Shown in pieces: positions 34,248 to 42,778 of a stretch of DNA of 64,000 nt; position 1 is the stretch's first letter, and each line of letters starts with the position of its first letter. The notes under the pieces were generated by a model. The model was not told the origin of the DNA, ran no database searches, and saw only the letters and a list, made by a program, of their open reading frames with translations. Source of the DNA: Cupriavidus pauculus (GTDB lineage Bacteria > Pseudomonadota > Gammaproteobacteria > Burkholderiales > Burkholderiaceae); NCBI RefSeq assembly GCF_022179805.1, contig NZ_BPUO01000022.1, positions 1 to 64,000 on the forward strand. The letters are read 5' to 3'. The position numbers and the translations under genes are program-made.

Positions 34248-35576
34248 ATGACAATCATCGCGGACAAGATCGACCGGAATATCGTGGATTCGCTTCGGGT
34301 GCAGACCTACACCCACGGCGTCATCGGCCCAAGCCAACCGATGCTGGGGCCGCTAGCCGATGGCGGCACGCTTTTGGCGGGAACGCCGCCCGGCTGCTGG
34401 GGGCCGATGATCACCCCGGCTTTCGAGGGCGGCCACGAAGTAACGCAGCCCGTGTCGATTGCAGGCGCCGAAGTTGGCGATGCGGTGGCGTTGAAAATCC
34501 GGAGAATGCGTGTCAGCTCGATCGCCACCTCATCGGGTGTGATGGAGTTTGTTGAAGGCCGTTATCACGGCGATCCGTTCGTGGCAAAGCTCTGCGCGCA
34601 ATGTGGTGTCGAGCACCCGGCTAGCCATGTCGAGGGGATCGGCGACCATGCTATCCGCTGCGACAACTGCGGCGCGGAGGTCAGCGCATTTCGGTTCAGC
34701 CATGGATATGTCGTGGTGTTCGACCACGAGAATCAACTCAGTCTCACAGTAAAGCAGGAGATTGCAGATCGGCTGGCTGGCAAGGCTTCGGAGATGTCCG
34801 CGTTGCCTGAACTGGCAGCGCAACATTCGATCCTGTCGCTGGCACGCGCCGACATGGCGGGTGTGGCTTCACGCATGCGGCCGTTCCTCGGCAATATTGG
34901 TACAACGCCGGCCCGCGATCTTCCAGACTCGCACAACTGCGCCGACTTCGGGCAGCACCTGATTGGCGCGCCGCACCGTTTCTCGATGACACGCGAGGAG
35001 CTGCATGCCGCCAAGACCGACGGCCATATGGATACCAACACCGTGCGCGAAGGCGCGATCCTGATTTGCCCGGTCAAGGTTCCAGGCGCAGGGGTCTATC
35101 TTGGCGACATGCACGCGCAACAGGGAAATGGCGAGATCGCCGGACATGCCACCGACGTGTCGGGGGAGACTGAACTGCAGGTCGAGGTCATCAAGCACCT
35201 GACGATTGACGGGCCCATCCTGTTCCAGAATCTCGACGATCTGCCGCCGCTGGCGCGCCCGATGTCGAAAGAAGAGCGGCAGAAGGTGGGCGAGCTCGGC
35301 GCACGCTGGGGGCAGGTTCAGATCGAGGAGTCGGCGCCGATCACGTTCATCGGTAGCGGCGTCGATCTGAACGCCGCAACGAAGAATGGCCTGCAGCGCG
35401 CGGCCGATGTCACTGGCCTGCCTTACGACGAAGTGCTCAATCGCGCCACGATCGCCGGATCGATCGACATCAGCAGACTCCCTGGCACGGTGCGCGTGAC
35501 CTTCATGTGCCCGCTTCCGGTGCTGGACCGCATCGGTATCGGCCATCTCGCGCGGCAAAAGTATCAGCTTGACTGA
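34248..35576 (+). CDS. Acetamidase/formamidase family protein (FmdA/AmdA)
   Basis: A 442-residue amidase. PPGCWGPMITPAFEGGHEV near residue 48 and the late GVYLGDMHAQQGNGEIAGHATDVSGETELQVEV are the family signatures; the enzymes release ammonia from formamide or acetamide. An extra element, C116-x2-C119...C138-x2-C141, reads as a Cys4 zinc knuckle between residues 110 and 150. I do not know it as a fixed part of the family. It precedes the dipeptidase gene on the same strand, 72 bp away, so both may act on amide or peptide compounds. Confidence 0.88.
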   Translation: MTIIADKIDRNIVDSLRVQTYTHGVIGPSQPMLGPLADGGTLLAGTPPGCWGPMITPAFEGGHEVTQPVSIAGAEVGDAVALKIRRMRVSSIATSSGVMEFVEGRYHGDPFVAKLCAQCGVEHPASHVEGIGDHAIRCDNCGAEVSAFRFSHGYVVVFDHENQLSLTVKQEIADRLAGKASEMSALPELAAQHSILSLARADMAGVASRMRPFLGNIGTTPARDLPDSHNCADFGQHLIGAPHRFSMTREELHAAKTDGHMDTNTVREGAILICPVKVPGAGVYLGDMHAQQGNGEIAGHATDVSGETELQVEVIKHLTIDGPILFQNLDDLPPLARPMSKEERQKVGELGARWGQVQIEESAPITFIGSGVDLNAATKNGLQRAADVTGLPYDEVLNRATIAGSIDISRLPGTVRVTFMCPLPVLDRIGIGHLARQKYQLD

Positions 35577-35648
35577 AGCAGACGGCCCGCGCCCCAACTG
35601 ATCGGTGATAATCGGGGCCAATCATGCATCCAAGGCGTCTGCCATCCC

Positions 35649-36767
35649 ATGCAAACCGATTATTCACTGGCTTCCCCGAAATCTTCGACGGTGATGGACC
35701 GACGCGCGTTTCTGGCATTGGGTGTTGCAGCGGGAATTACCGCCTGCACCTCCGGACGTATTGGAAGCGAGACACCCTGGCGCCCCTCCGCCGGCGCGGT
35801 GACCATCGACATGCACAGCCACGCGGGTCGGCTGGCGATGTCGCGAGACCCGGCTTCGGGCGGCAATCGTCCGTTCCTGCCAGTCGGCGCGCAGATGCGA
35901 GCGGGCGGTATGAACGTCGTCTGCCTTGCCGTGGTCATGGACACCCCCGTCACGCGTGTCTCGTCCGATCGCAAGCGCTTCGAAGCATGGCGCCAGCCCG
36001 AACCAGGGGAGTTGTACCGGATGTCGCAGCAGGCGTTTCAACGTGCAAAGGCGCTGGTCCAGCACGAGGGGATCGCCGTCATCACGCAGGGTAGCGCGCT
36101 ACGATCCGTGGATGCGTCCGCGCCACGGGCCATCATTGCGTCGGAGGGTGCGGACTTCCTCGAAGGCCGGCTGGATCGTGTCGATGAAGCCTTCCATCAG
36201 CACCAGCTGCGTCAATTGCAACTGACCCACTACCGCGTGAATGAAGTAGGCGATATTCAGACTGAAGCGCCTGTTCACAGCGGCCTGACCGATTTCGGTG
36301 CCGACGTGATCCGCCGTTGCAACAAGCTAGGCATCGTGATCGACGTCGCGCATGGCACCTATGAACTGGTCAAGCGCGCCGCAGCGGTCACGACCAAGCC
36401 ATTGGTGCTGTCACACACGGCTCTGGCCACGCGTCCGGGCACGCGCAGCCGCCTCATCACGCCGGATCATGCGCGCGTTATTGCGGCGACGGGCGGTGTG
36501 ATCGGCATCTGGCCGAATGCCGGCACTTTCCGCGATTTGCAGGATATGGCCAATGGCTTCAAACGCATGGCCGATGTCGTCGGTGTGGATCACGTCGGGC
36601 TAGGCACCGATATGCTTGGCTTTATTTCCCCACCCGTGTTCCAAAGCTACGAGCAACTGCCGGCGCTCGGCAATGCCTTGCTCAAGGCAGGATTCTCGCA
36701 GGCCGAGACCGACTTGATGCTCGGCGGCAACTATCGGCGCGTGTTCGAGGCTTCGGTTGAAGGCTAG
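35649..36767 (+). CDS. Exported membrane dipeptidase (peptidase M19)
   Basis: A 372-residue metal-dependent dipeptidase. The N-terminal region has a lipobox-like ALGVAAGITACTS at about 22-34, so a lipoprotein is likely, or a Tat-like RRAFL signal (MDRRAFLALG). Metal ligands: the DMHSH motif near 54-58, Glu in SEGADF, His in VAHGTYE and His in SHTALATRPG, as in renal-type dipeptidases, although the first motif has His where the classical enzyme has Asp. The downstream end overlaps the cupin gene by 4 bp, convergently. The start may instead be the ATG of MDRRAF at 35694. Confidence 0.86.
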   Translation: MQTDYSLASPKSSTVMDRRAFLALGVAAGITACTSGRIGSETPWRPSAGAVTIDMHSHAGRLAMSRDPASGGNRPFLPVGAQMRAGGMNVVCLAVVMDTPVTRVSSDRKRFEAWRQPEPGELYRMSQQAFQRAKALVQHEGIAVITQGSALRSVDASAPRAIIASEGADFLEGRLDRVDEAFHQHQLRQLQLTHYRVNEVGDIQTEAPVHSGLTDFGADVIRRCNKLGIVIDVAHGTYELVKRAAAVTTKPLVLSHTALATRPGTRSRLITPDHARVIAATGGVIGIWPNAGTFRDLQDMANGFKRMADVVGVDHVGLGTDMLGFISPPVFQSYEQLPALGNALLKAGFSQAETDLMLGGNYRRVFEASVEG

Positions 36768-37198
36768 TGCCCCAGAACGAGACCGTAACTGGACATGATC
36801 GCCGCCAACTTCTGGCGATCTGGCGGCCCGCCTGCATTCACCACTTCCTGCACATCCAGAAAGTACTGCGCACCCAGGTCAGGCGTCAGTATGACAAGGG
36901 CTTTGGCGGTGGTTTGGTGCGGGTTGCTGAACGCATGGATGGAACCCTTGGGGGTATGCATCCACTCGCCCGGCGCCAGATCCCTGGCAACGCCGTCAAC
37001 GGAATAGCGGATGAGCCCTTCCAGGGCGTATATGCATTCTTCGTTGTGGGTGTGACTATGCGGCGGAGGCACATTGGCTCCCGGCGCAATCGTCAACTCG
37101 AAGACGCCCATGGTCTTCGTGGCGGCCCCGTCAATGAGATAGCGCACTGTCAGGCCACCGATTGCGATGGGCTCGAGAGCGGATGCGTTTGCAGTCAT
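36764..37198 (-). CDS. Cupin-domain protein
   Basis: A 144-residue single-domain cupin. The first motif is PPPHSHTHNEECIYALEG (metal His-His and Glu) and the second is PGEWMHTPKGSIHAFSN, with the third His. It should bind a divalent metal, but whether it is an oxygenase, isomerase or small-molecule binder cannot be told. It converges with the dipeptidase gene, sharing 4 bp at the ends. Confidence 0.87.
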   Translation of the reverse strand: MTANASALEPIAIGGLTVRYLIDGAATKTMGVFELTIAPGANVPPPHSHTHNEECIYALEGLIRYSVDGVARDLAPGEWMHTPKGSIHAFSNPHQTTAKALVILTPDLGAQYFLDVQEVVNAGGPPDRQKLAAIMSSYGLVLGH

Positions 37199-37348
37199 CG
37201 CGAAAACTCCAAACAGAAAGAGCCGCCAACCGCCGCGCCGTCGTCCAGCCGGTTCAGTGGCTGTTGGGGTCGCGAGCGTCCAGCGCGCTGTCCATCTTGG
37301 TAGTCAATGCAGGCAAAGTCAAACAGCGAGCGTGGGCAAGGGCGCTTG

Positions 37349-37996
37349 TCATTGCCGCCGCAGCACGACATGCGTCGCCTTTTCTGAGGCCACGGAAGTC
37401 ACGCATGCGTATCCCAGCGCCGGCAGGTCGAGTCCGTGGAACAGGGACTCGCCACGGCCAAGCAGCACCGGCGAGATCGCGACGTGCAATTCATCGATCA
37501 GGCCCGCCGATAGAAACTGCCGGATGGTGTCGGCGCCGCCGCCGATGCGAACGTCCTTGCCGCCAGCAGCGGCGCGCGCCAGATCCAGCGCCTGGCGGAT
37601 GCCGCCGGTGACGAAATGGAACGTCGTGCCGCCTTCCATTTTCAGAGCGGGGCGCGCGTGATGCGTCAGGACGAAGGTCGGCACGTGGTACGGCGGGTTG
37701 TCGCCCCACCAGCCTTTCCAGTTTTCGTCCGGCCATGCGCCACGAATCGGCCCGAACATGTTCCTGCCCAGAATCCAGGCGCCCACGTTATCAAAGCCAC
37801 GCGCCGCGAAATCGTCGTCGATCCCGGTCGTCCCGCCGTCTTTGCCGAACAACGTCCGCTGGAACGTGCGTGTCGGCAGCAGCCACTGATGCAGGTTGGT
37901 GCCACCAATGCCGAGCGGGTTGTCGATGTCCTGATCCGGGCCAGCGCCGAATCCGTCGAGCGAGATGGTGAAGCATTCAACGCGAACACGTGTCAT
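37349..37996 (-). CDS. DHFR-family (RibD C-terminal-like) reductase
   Basis: A 215-residue protein of the RibD-C/dihydrofolate-reductase-like group. It starts VRVECFTISLDGFGAGPDQDIDNPLG, the typical 'SLDGF' strand and loop, and includes GAWILGRNMFG and the NADPH-contacting GGADTIRQFLSAGLIDELHVAISPVLLGRG. Members are standalone reductases or resistance proteins of unclear substrate. GGAG eight bases upstream fixes the start. It lies 62 bp upstream of no regulator and next to an exported hydrolase gene. Confidence 0.86.
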   Translation of the reverse strand: MTRVRVECFTISLDGFGAGPDQDIDNPLGIGGTNLHQWLLPTRTFQRTLFGKDGGTTGIDDDFAARGFDNVGAWILGRNMFGPIRGAWPDENWKGWWGDNPPYHVPTFVLTHHARPALKMEGGTTFHFVTGGIRQALDLARAAAGGKDVRIGGGADTIRQFLSAGLIDELHVAISPVLLGRGESLFHGLDLPALGYACVTSVASEKATHVVLRRQ

Positions 37997-38058
37997 GGTT
38001 TGTCTCCGTTTGCATACGTCCAACCGCTGGCCAGCGCAAAGCAGGGCGGGTAACGGCC

Positions 38059-38964
38059 CTATTGCGCGAGGAAATCGACAATCGCGCTCACCGTGACCTG
38101 CGGCTTTTCTTCCATCAACCAGTGACCGGCACCGGGAACCACCAGTTCCTGGACGTTGACCGCCGCGTTTCGCATGACGATCGCCTCGTTCTGGCCAAAC
38201 GACTTCTCGCCGCCAATTGCCAGCACGGGCATCGTCAGCTTGGTGGCCAGCGATTTCTGATTGTCTTCGGCGTCCTGGCGAATAGCCAGGAATTGCGCGA
38301 ATGCGGAATGCATGGCGCCAGGGCGCGCATAAATGCGGGCATAGTGAGCGCGCGTGGCCTCGTCGATTTTGGACGGATCGCCCGCGAATTCATTCCAGAA
38401 TCGATCCAGGTAGATTCGCTCCCGGCCTTTGACCAGCCGCTCGGCATCGGGCCCGCCAAAATCGAAATGCCAGAGCGCGGGCATACGAACGATCTGCTCC
38501 CACGGCGGCACGCCAGGCACCGGGGCGTCCATGACCACGAGCTTCCGGGTCTTGTCCGGATAACGCGTCGCATAGGCAAATGCGACCATCGTGCCGATAT
38601 CGTGACCCACCACGTCAGCCTGGTCGATATGCAGTTGCGTCAGCACCGACCGGATATCGCCGGCCTGCGTACGTTTGTCGTAGCCGCCAGCCGGATGCGA
38701 CGACAAGCCCATGCCACGCAGATCGGGCACGACCACCGTATGGTTCCGCGCCAACTCGGCCGCCAGCGGCGCCCACATATCGCCCGTGTCACCAAAACCG
38801 TGCAGCAAGACCACGGCTGGCCCGCTTCCGCCAACCCGCACATGCAGTGTGGCACCCTCGGTCTTTATGTCCTGATTCCGAAAACTGGACGGGTACGGCT
38901 TTACCTGGGCCTGCAATGACTGGCAAATAGCGAACAAGGCAAGGGCGGCGAACAGTCGGCGCAT
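38059..38964 (-). CDS. Exported alpha/beta hydrolase with an Asp nucleophile
   Basis: A 301-residue protein. The signal peptide is MRRLFAALALFAICQSLQAQ. The oxyanion motif is LLHGFGDTGDMW and the nucleophile elbow is VVGHDIGTMVA, with Asp122 instead of Ser, as in epoxide hydrolases and haloalkane/fluoroacetate dehalogenases. The catalytic His is in VPGAGHWLMEE. An exported location is unusual for this group. The 38965-39311 gap upstream carries its promoter and the terminator of the FemAB-like gene. The in-frame extension to 39057 is leader. Confidence 0.84.
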   Translation of the reverse strand: MRRLFAALALFAICQSLQAQVKPYPSSFRNQDIKTEGATLHVRVGGSGPAVVLLHGFGDTGDMWAPLAAELARNHTVVVPDLRGMGLSSHPAGGYDKRTQAGDIRSVLTQLHIDQADVVGHDIGTMVAFAYATRYPDKTRKLVVMDAPVPGVPPWEQIVRMPALWHFDFGGPDAERLVKGRERIYLDRFWNEFAGDPSKIDEATRAHYARIYARPGAMHSAFAQFLAIRQDAEDNQKSLATKLTMPVLAIGGEKSFGQNEAIVMRNAAVNVQELVVPGAGHWLMEEKPQVTVSAIVDFLAQ

Positions 38965-39194
38965 GTGTTTTTTCTCATTCTTGTTGGGAAGGTTGCCGGT
39001 AAGGGCGCCGAGGCCAGACGCAGGTGCTACGCGTGGCGACATGCAAGAGTAGTGCACGCCGCGTGGGTGGGGGTTGATTGGTCAAATGAATGGCGTTAAC
39101 ACAACAGTTGCTTTTTTGTGCCTAATACACATCATGAAGCCATGAGCCTCTCTGGCGCCTTCTCCGCGTGCTGTGTTGGTACGAACGGACGAAA

Positions 39195-39225
39195 AAGGCC
39201 ATCCCTGTGACAACGGGACGGCCTT
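39195..39225 (-). terminator. Terminator of the FemAB-like gene
   Basis: AAGGCC-A-TCCC (39195-39205) pairs with GGGA-C-GGCCTT (39215-39225) around a 9-nt loop. On the minus strand it ends in a run of U residues (39192-39196). It lies 86 bp past the stop of the gene at 39312. The rest of 38965-39311 holds no gene. Confidence 0.72.
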
Positions 39226-39311
39226 CAATACTTCTGCACGCATCGGCCCAACCCATCGCGCAAGCGAAGTTGGCGACCCGCTCGACGCAAGGGACCGCTA
39301 TGGACTGTGGT

Positions 39312-40427
39312 TCAACCGGAAAGTGACACTGGGGCGCGACGAACCGAGCCGTCTGACGCGCTGACCACCTTTTCTGAACTCGAGAAGTACTTCCCCATGT
39401 TGGCGCCAGGGCGCCGGTAGGCGGGAAAGAATCCGTCCAGGTTCTTTAGCGTGGCGTCGTCGCCGCCGGACAGCGCCACGTAGCGGTTGGCGTCAAGTAC
39501 CAGGCGCTGGGTCCGGTAAATATGCGTGTCTGGCGAAAAGCCGCGCTTGAACTCGAACAGCGAATCGTTGGCCGATCCCAGCCCGCCGCCCAGGTGCAGA
39601 TAGTGCATGCCATTGGCCTGGCCCCATTCGCGCGCCGTGTGGATCAAGGTTTTGGTCGGTTGGTGGCGGCGATATTCCCAGTCCCAGGCCGACAGGTGGT
39701 ATTGCATGATTCCGCTGTCGCGTGCCACGGTGAACAGTGCCGCGCCAATCGTGCAATCCCCTTCCTCGGCCACGAACAGCAGCAGGTCGTCTCCGAGCCC
39801 GCGTGCCAGCGCGCGGTAGTACAGCGCGTCAAAGAAGTAATAGGGCGACGCCTGCAGGCGCGTCATCGTCGCGTTGTACAGCTCGATAAAGCGCGGCAGC
39901 CCGGCGAACTCCCGATCCAGCCGAACGGTCACGCCGGCGCGCCGCGCGCGATTGATGCCCTGCTTGTGGCGCGCCTGTGTCTCCTGCCACTGCCGCTCCG
40001 CACTCTTGGTCAGGTCCATCCACACCGTCTCGCCCTGCTCGACTACCAGCCCCAGGCCGCTGTCCCAGCCGGCATTGAGCAGCGGGTGCATACGGATAAA
40101 CCATGACACGCACCCCCGCTCGCGCAATAGCGCGATCGCCGCACCCAGCGCCTCGTCGGCAAAGCCGGAAGGCGCGTCGTGGCTCAGCACCGGGCCACCG
40201 TAGCCATAGGCCGAAGTGGCATCCCAGCTATCCCGTCCGATGGGGCGGCGCAGCATTGGCACCAGCAATTCGTGGGCGCCGTCGGTCACCCGTACCGCGG
40301 CAGCGCTACCGTGATCGCTGCGTTCCGCGGCGATGTACCAGCCTGGCGTGTGGTGGCAGTCATGGCGACAGCGTGAAAGTGTGTCGCGCCACTCCGGGCA
40401 TGCCGGTTCCAGCAAGCTCGTTTGCAT
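39312..40427 (-). CDS. FemAB-like GNAT acyltransferase
   Basis: A 371-residue protein of the GNAT-6/FemAB-like group. It carries ETQARHKQGINRARRAGVTVRLD, the typical ligand-linked segment, and GCVSWFIRMHPLLNAGWD and TIHTAREWGQANGMHYLHLGGGLG in the second GNAT fold. Members add amino acids or acyl groups to peptidoglycan peptides or lipids; this one may work on the cell envelope or on exopolysaccharide. The acceptor is unknown. It has a terminator downstream. Confidence 0.8.
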   Translation of the reverse strand: MQTSLLEPACPEWRDTLSRCRHDCHHTPGWYIAAERSDHGSAAAVRVTDGAHELLVPMLRRPIGRDSWDATSAYGYGGPVLSHDAPSGFADEALGAAIALLRERGCVSWFIRMHPLLNAGWDSGLGLVVEQGETVWMDLTKSAERQWQETQARHKQGINRARRAGVTVRLDREFAGLPRFIELYNATMTRLQASPYYFFDALYYRALARGLGDDLLLFVAEEGDCTIGAALFTVARDSGIMQYHLSAWDWEYRRHQPTKTLIHTAREWGQANGMHYLHLGGGLGSANDSLFEFKRGFSPDTHIYRTQRLVLDANRYVALSGGDDATLKNLDGFFPAYRRPGANMGKYFSSSEKVVSASDGSVRRAPVSLSG

Positions 40428-40601
40428 AGATACCTCCGTATCCCTGGACGCGCTGCTAGTTCTGGTGAAGCAGGCGTCATTGGTCGGACAGTGTCAGTTG
40501 CAAATAGGCGCGAAATCTGCCGGTGCTCCGGGAGACTGTGGACGACGTACCTACGCCGGAACCGCGCCGTAAATGACCGACACTGCTAGCGGAAGGGATC
40601 G

Positions 40602-41042
40602 TCAGGTGCGGGGTGGGCGATGGGGGATGGGCAGGTCGGGCCCGGGTAGCCAGGTACTGGCAACTTGAGGTGCCTGTGCCTTCCGGGTGCCGGCGGCAGG
40701 CAATGTGCGGAACTGCAGCAATAGCTGCTCGGCAGGATCCAGAGCAGGCGTGGATTGTGTTTCCGCGGCGTCATCTGGCACGAAGGAAGCGTGCGCCATA
40801 CGGTCGGCGCAGCAAACAGCCAAATGCTCCACGCGCTCATTGCTTTGGACATCGACGATCATCTCTTCGCTGTTGAGCGCCGACGGCGACAGCGCTGCAC
40901 TTGCCCAGCCTAATAGTCCGAGCAGAGCAAAGACAAGAGAGATAAGGCCAAGCCTGGTAGATCGCACGGGCAAGATGTCGGGAAGCAGTCCGTGAAGAGT
41001 ACACCCCTTGCAAGCGACATCACTGTTACCTAGGTCACACAT
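40602..41042 (-). CDS. Hypothetical single-span membrane protein
   Basis: A possible 146-residue protein. Its ~36-residue N-terminal stretch is Cys-containing and unlike a normal start; the clear part is RLGLISLVFALLGLLGWASAA (one membrane span) followed by a polar region with HLAVCCADRMAHASFVPDD and a Pro/Ala-rich tail. No domain is recognised. No ribosome-binding site is seen at ATG 41042; a GTG at 40967 is an alternative start. The region 40428-40601 next to it has nothing I can name. Confidence 0.42.
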   Translation of the reverse strand: MCDLGNSDVACKGCTLHGLLPDILPVRSTRLGLISLVFALLGLLGWASAALSPSALNSEEMIVDVQSNERVEHLAVCCADRMAHASFVPDDAAETQSTPALDPAEQLLLQFRTLPAAGTRKAQAPQVASTWLPGPDLPIPHRPPRT

Positions 41043-41265
41043 CGAAAGTGCGGCTGCCGGGGGCTGCCCAACTGCGCTCGCGCAGCCATCCGGACCCTTC
41101 GCTTGCCATTACGTTTCATCCCATGAAAAAAACGACTGATCTGTGTCCTTTTAAATCATCAACGTAATGGGAGAGGGGGGCTAGACTTCTTCACGTGCCA
41201 CACCGCACGCGAAGCGCAGCAATTCACTTCACTTACCAGGTCTGACCGGCCTTCGTTCTCCACCC

Positions 41266-41445
41266 ATGAAAACCATTCTTTTTCTCGGCGCCACGTTCCT
41301 CGCCGCATCTTTCTCCGTCTCCGCGATTGCTGGCCCTGACTTCTATGTCATCGAGAAGGCCCGCGAGGCAAAGCATGCCGAACAGCACGCGACCGAAGCC
41401 CAGATGCAAGCCTCTGCACGCACCTCTGACGTGACGTGCAAGTGA
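41266..41445 (+). CDS. Small exported protein, possibly PtrA-like
   Basis: A 59-residue protein. MKTILFLGATFLAASFSVSA is a signal peptide ending before AGPDFYV, and the 35-residue mature part (VIEKAREAKHAEQHATEAQ) is a charged amphipathic helix with a single Cys near the end (TCK). This layout recalls small metal- or stress-induced periplasmic proteins with a PtrA N-terminal region, but the similarity is weak. It is a free-standing gene with a 220-bp leader (41043-41265), which has an AT-rich stretch around 41122-41165. Confidence 0.6.
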   Translation: MKTILFLGATFLAASFSVSAIAGPDFYVIEKAREAKHAEQHATEAQMQASARTSDVTCK

Positions 41446-41592
41446 CGACGGTGATTGGCCAAGGGCGTCGGTTCAACCAGCGCGTTGCGCGCCGCCCCAG
41501 CGTGACGCCTAGACTGGCTTGGCGCTTCCGGCGCAGTCATGGATGTGAGTGCGCCGAGACCGCGTTTTACATGGAGATCGCGCAGCCATCTC

Positions 41593-42093
41593 TCATGGTG
41601 TGTCGTCCAGCGCCTCCAGTCCACGTTTCAGTTGCTCAAGTTTCGTCTTGAACTCCGACGATTTACGCCACTGCTTCACGCGGTGCAGAAGCTCGTCGAC
41701 GCTTGCCTGCTTCAGCGCGTCAATGTCTTCGGCCATTTCGAGAAAATCTTTCACCGCACGTCCGTCGGGATCATTCCTAAAATCCGCTTCATGCTTTCGC
41801 ACATACGGCACGAGGACATCCATCATCCGTCCCAATTGCCGCCCGTAGCTGTATCGGCTGCCGATGCGCTGCTCGGCTTGCGGATCGCTCGATCCGGCGT
41901 AGTTGACGTTCAGAAATCCGACCTGGCCAACCGCCTCTCCCCAGGTGCGAATCCACTGAGTCACGTCGCCCGAAAGCGGCATGCGGTCTTCAGCCATCTG
42001 GCGCGTCATCCAGGCTAGCCACGCCGCCCAGAATTCAGCCCAGGCCTGCATTTCCCATGCCGGTTGTGCCCGGCGAGTCTCGTCTGCGGTCAT
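41593..42093 (-). CDS. Hypothetical protein
   Basis: A 166-residue acidic, largely helical protein. It has a Trp-rich N-terminus (AWEMQAWAEFWAAWLAWMTRQMAED) and a coiled-coil-like end (KQASVDELLHRVKQWRKSSEFKTKLEQLKRGLEAL). No family is recognised. It has no signal peptide and no spans. Codon use fits the window, and both flanks are free of competing genes, so it is probably real. Confidence 0.62.
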   Translation of the reverse strand: MTADETRRAQPAWEMQAWAEFWAAWLAWMTRQMAEDRMPLSGDVTQWIRTWGEAVGQVGFLNVNYAGSSDPQAEQRIGSRYSYGRQLGRMMDVLVPYVRKHEADFRNDPDGRAVKDFLEMAEDIDALKQASVDELLHRVKQWRKSSEFKTKLEQLKRGLEALDDTP

Positions 42094-42142
42094 GGCACCC
42101 CTCTTTTTCTTCGCTTATGTTGGCCAGCAGCATTGGCTAGGT

Positions 42143-42688
42143 CTAAGAGTAGTGCACCGCCGCACCAACCGGCTTGGCCTGCGCATACCACTCCGTAAAC
42201 TTCGCCGCACCCCAAAGCGCCGCCACCGTCAAAGCCACGCCCGCTTTCGCATGGTTTTCCATCACGACGTCAGCCAGCGCCATGACACCAAAGGCTGCCG
42301 CCCAGCAGGCCGTGATCACATAGTTCTTGCGCAGGAATGCCGGGTGGCTGACCACTTCCGGCGCCACGCGCTCGGCCGCGTATTGCAGCGTGAAGGGCAT
42401 GCGCGCACCCATTGAGGCCAGCACGATGGCCAGCAGACCGCCGTCCACCAGCAGGCGCACATGCGGCAACGACCAGTCGGGCTGGGCGCGCAGCGCGTAC
42501 AGCGCGAGGCCGCCGAACAGGATGGCGGCGCCGATTTCCAGCAGCTTGAGGTGGCGGCCGGCCATGCCGTCGCGCACCAGCAGGGCGACGGCTGCGAGGG
42601 CGCCGGCAGTGAGTCCGAGCGCGTTGCCGGCAACGTGCGTCACGAGCGCGAAGGCGAGAAAGGGAAGAAAGCCCAGTAGCAGGTTCAT
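42143..42688 (-). CDS. Hypothetical multi-span inner-membrane protein
   Basis: A 181-residue protein with about five or six hydrophobic segments (MNLLLGFLPFLAFALVTHVAG, LTAGALAAVALLVRDG, LEIGAAILFGGLALYAL, LVDGGLLAIVLASM, YVITACWAAAFGVMALADVV). It resembles intracellular-septation-like small membrane proteins only in general form. Its upstream region carries a CTCATT tandem box like that in front of the two-component system, 53 bp from the ATG, so the response regulator may activate it. Confidence 0.72.
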   Translation of the reverse strand: MNLLLGFLPFLAFALVTHVAGNALGLTAGALAAVALLVRDGMAGRHLKLLEIGAAILFGGLALYALRAQPDWSLPHVRLLVDGGLLAIVLASMGARMPFTLQYAAERVAPEVVSHPAFLRKNYVITACWAAAFGVMALADVVMENHAKAGVALTVAALWGAAKFTEWYAQAKPVGAAVHYS

Positions 42689-42740
42689 GTTGTGTCTCCA
42701 GGAGTTCGGGGTTGCTATGGGTAGAAGCGTAGCGGCGCAG

Positions 42741-42757
42741 AATGAGCCGAAAATGAG
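42741..42757 (-). promoter_or_regulatory. Candidate response-regulator box (copy 1)
   Basis: On the minus strand CTCATT-N5-CTCATT, a tandem repeat with an 11-bp period; on the plus strand it reads AATGAG at 42741-42746 and 42752-42757. The identical 17-bp sequence recurs in front of the envelope-gene operon at 44964. OmpR-type regulators bind direct repeats at one helical turn. The box is upstream of the membrane-protein gene at 42688. Confidence 0.7.
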
Positions 42758-42778
42758 CGCCCGCCGGGAACCGTGCGG

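Noticed and set aside
33947..34555. A 202-residue frame before and into the formamidase gene
   Set aside because: It runs through the formamidase start in another frame, has no ribosome-binding site and a biased composition.
39173..39364. A 63-residue plus-strand frame
   Set aside because: It covers the terminator of the FemAB-like gene and part of its coding region; no support.
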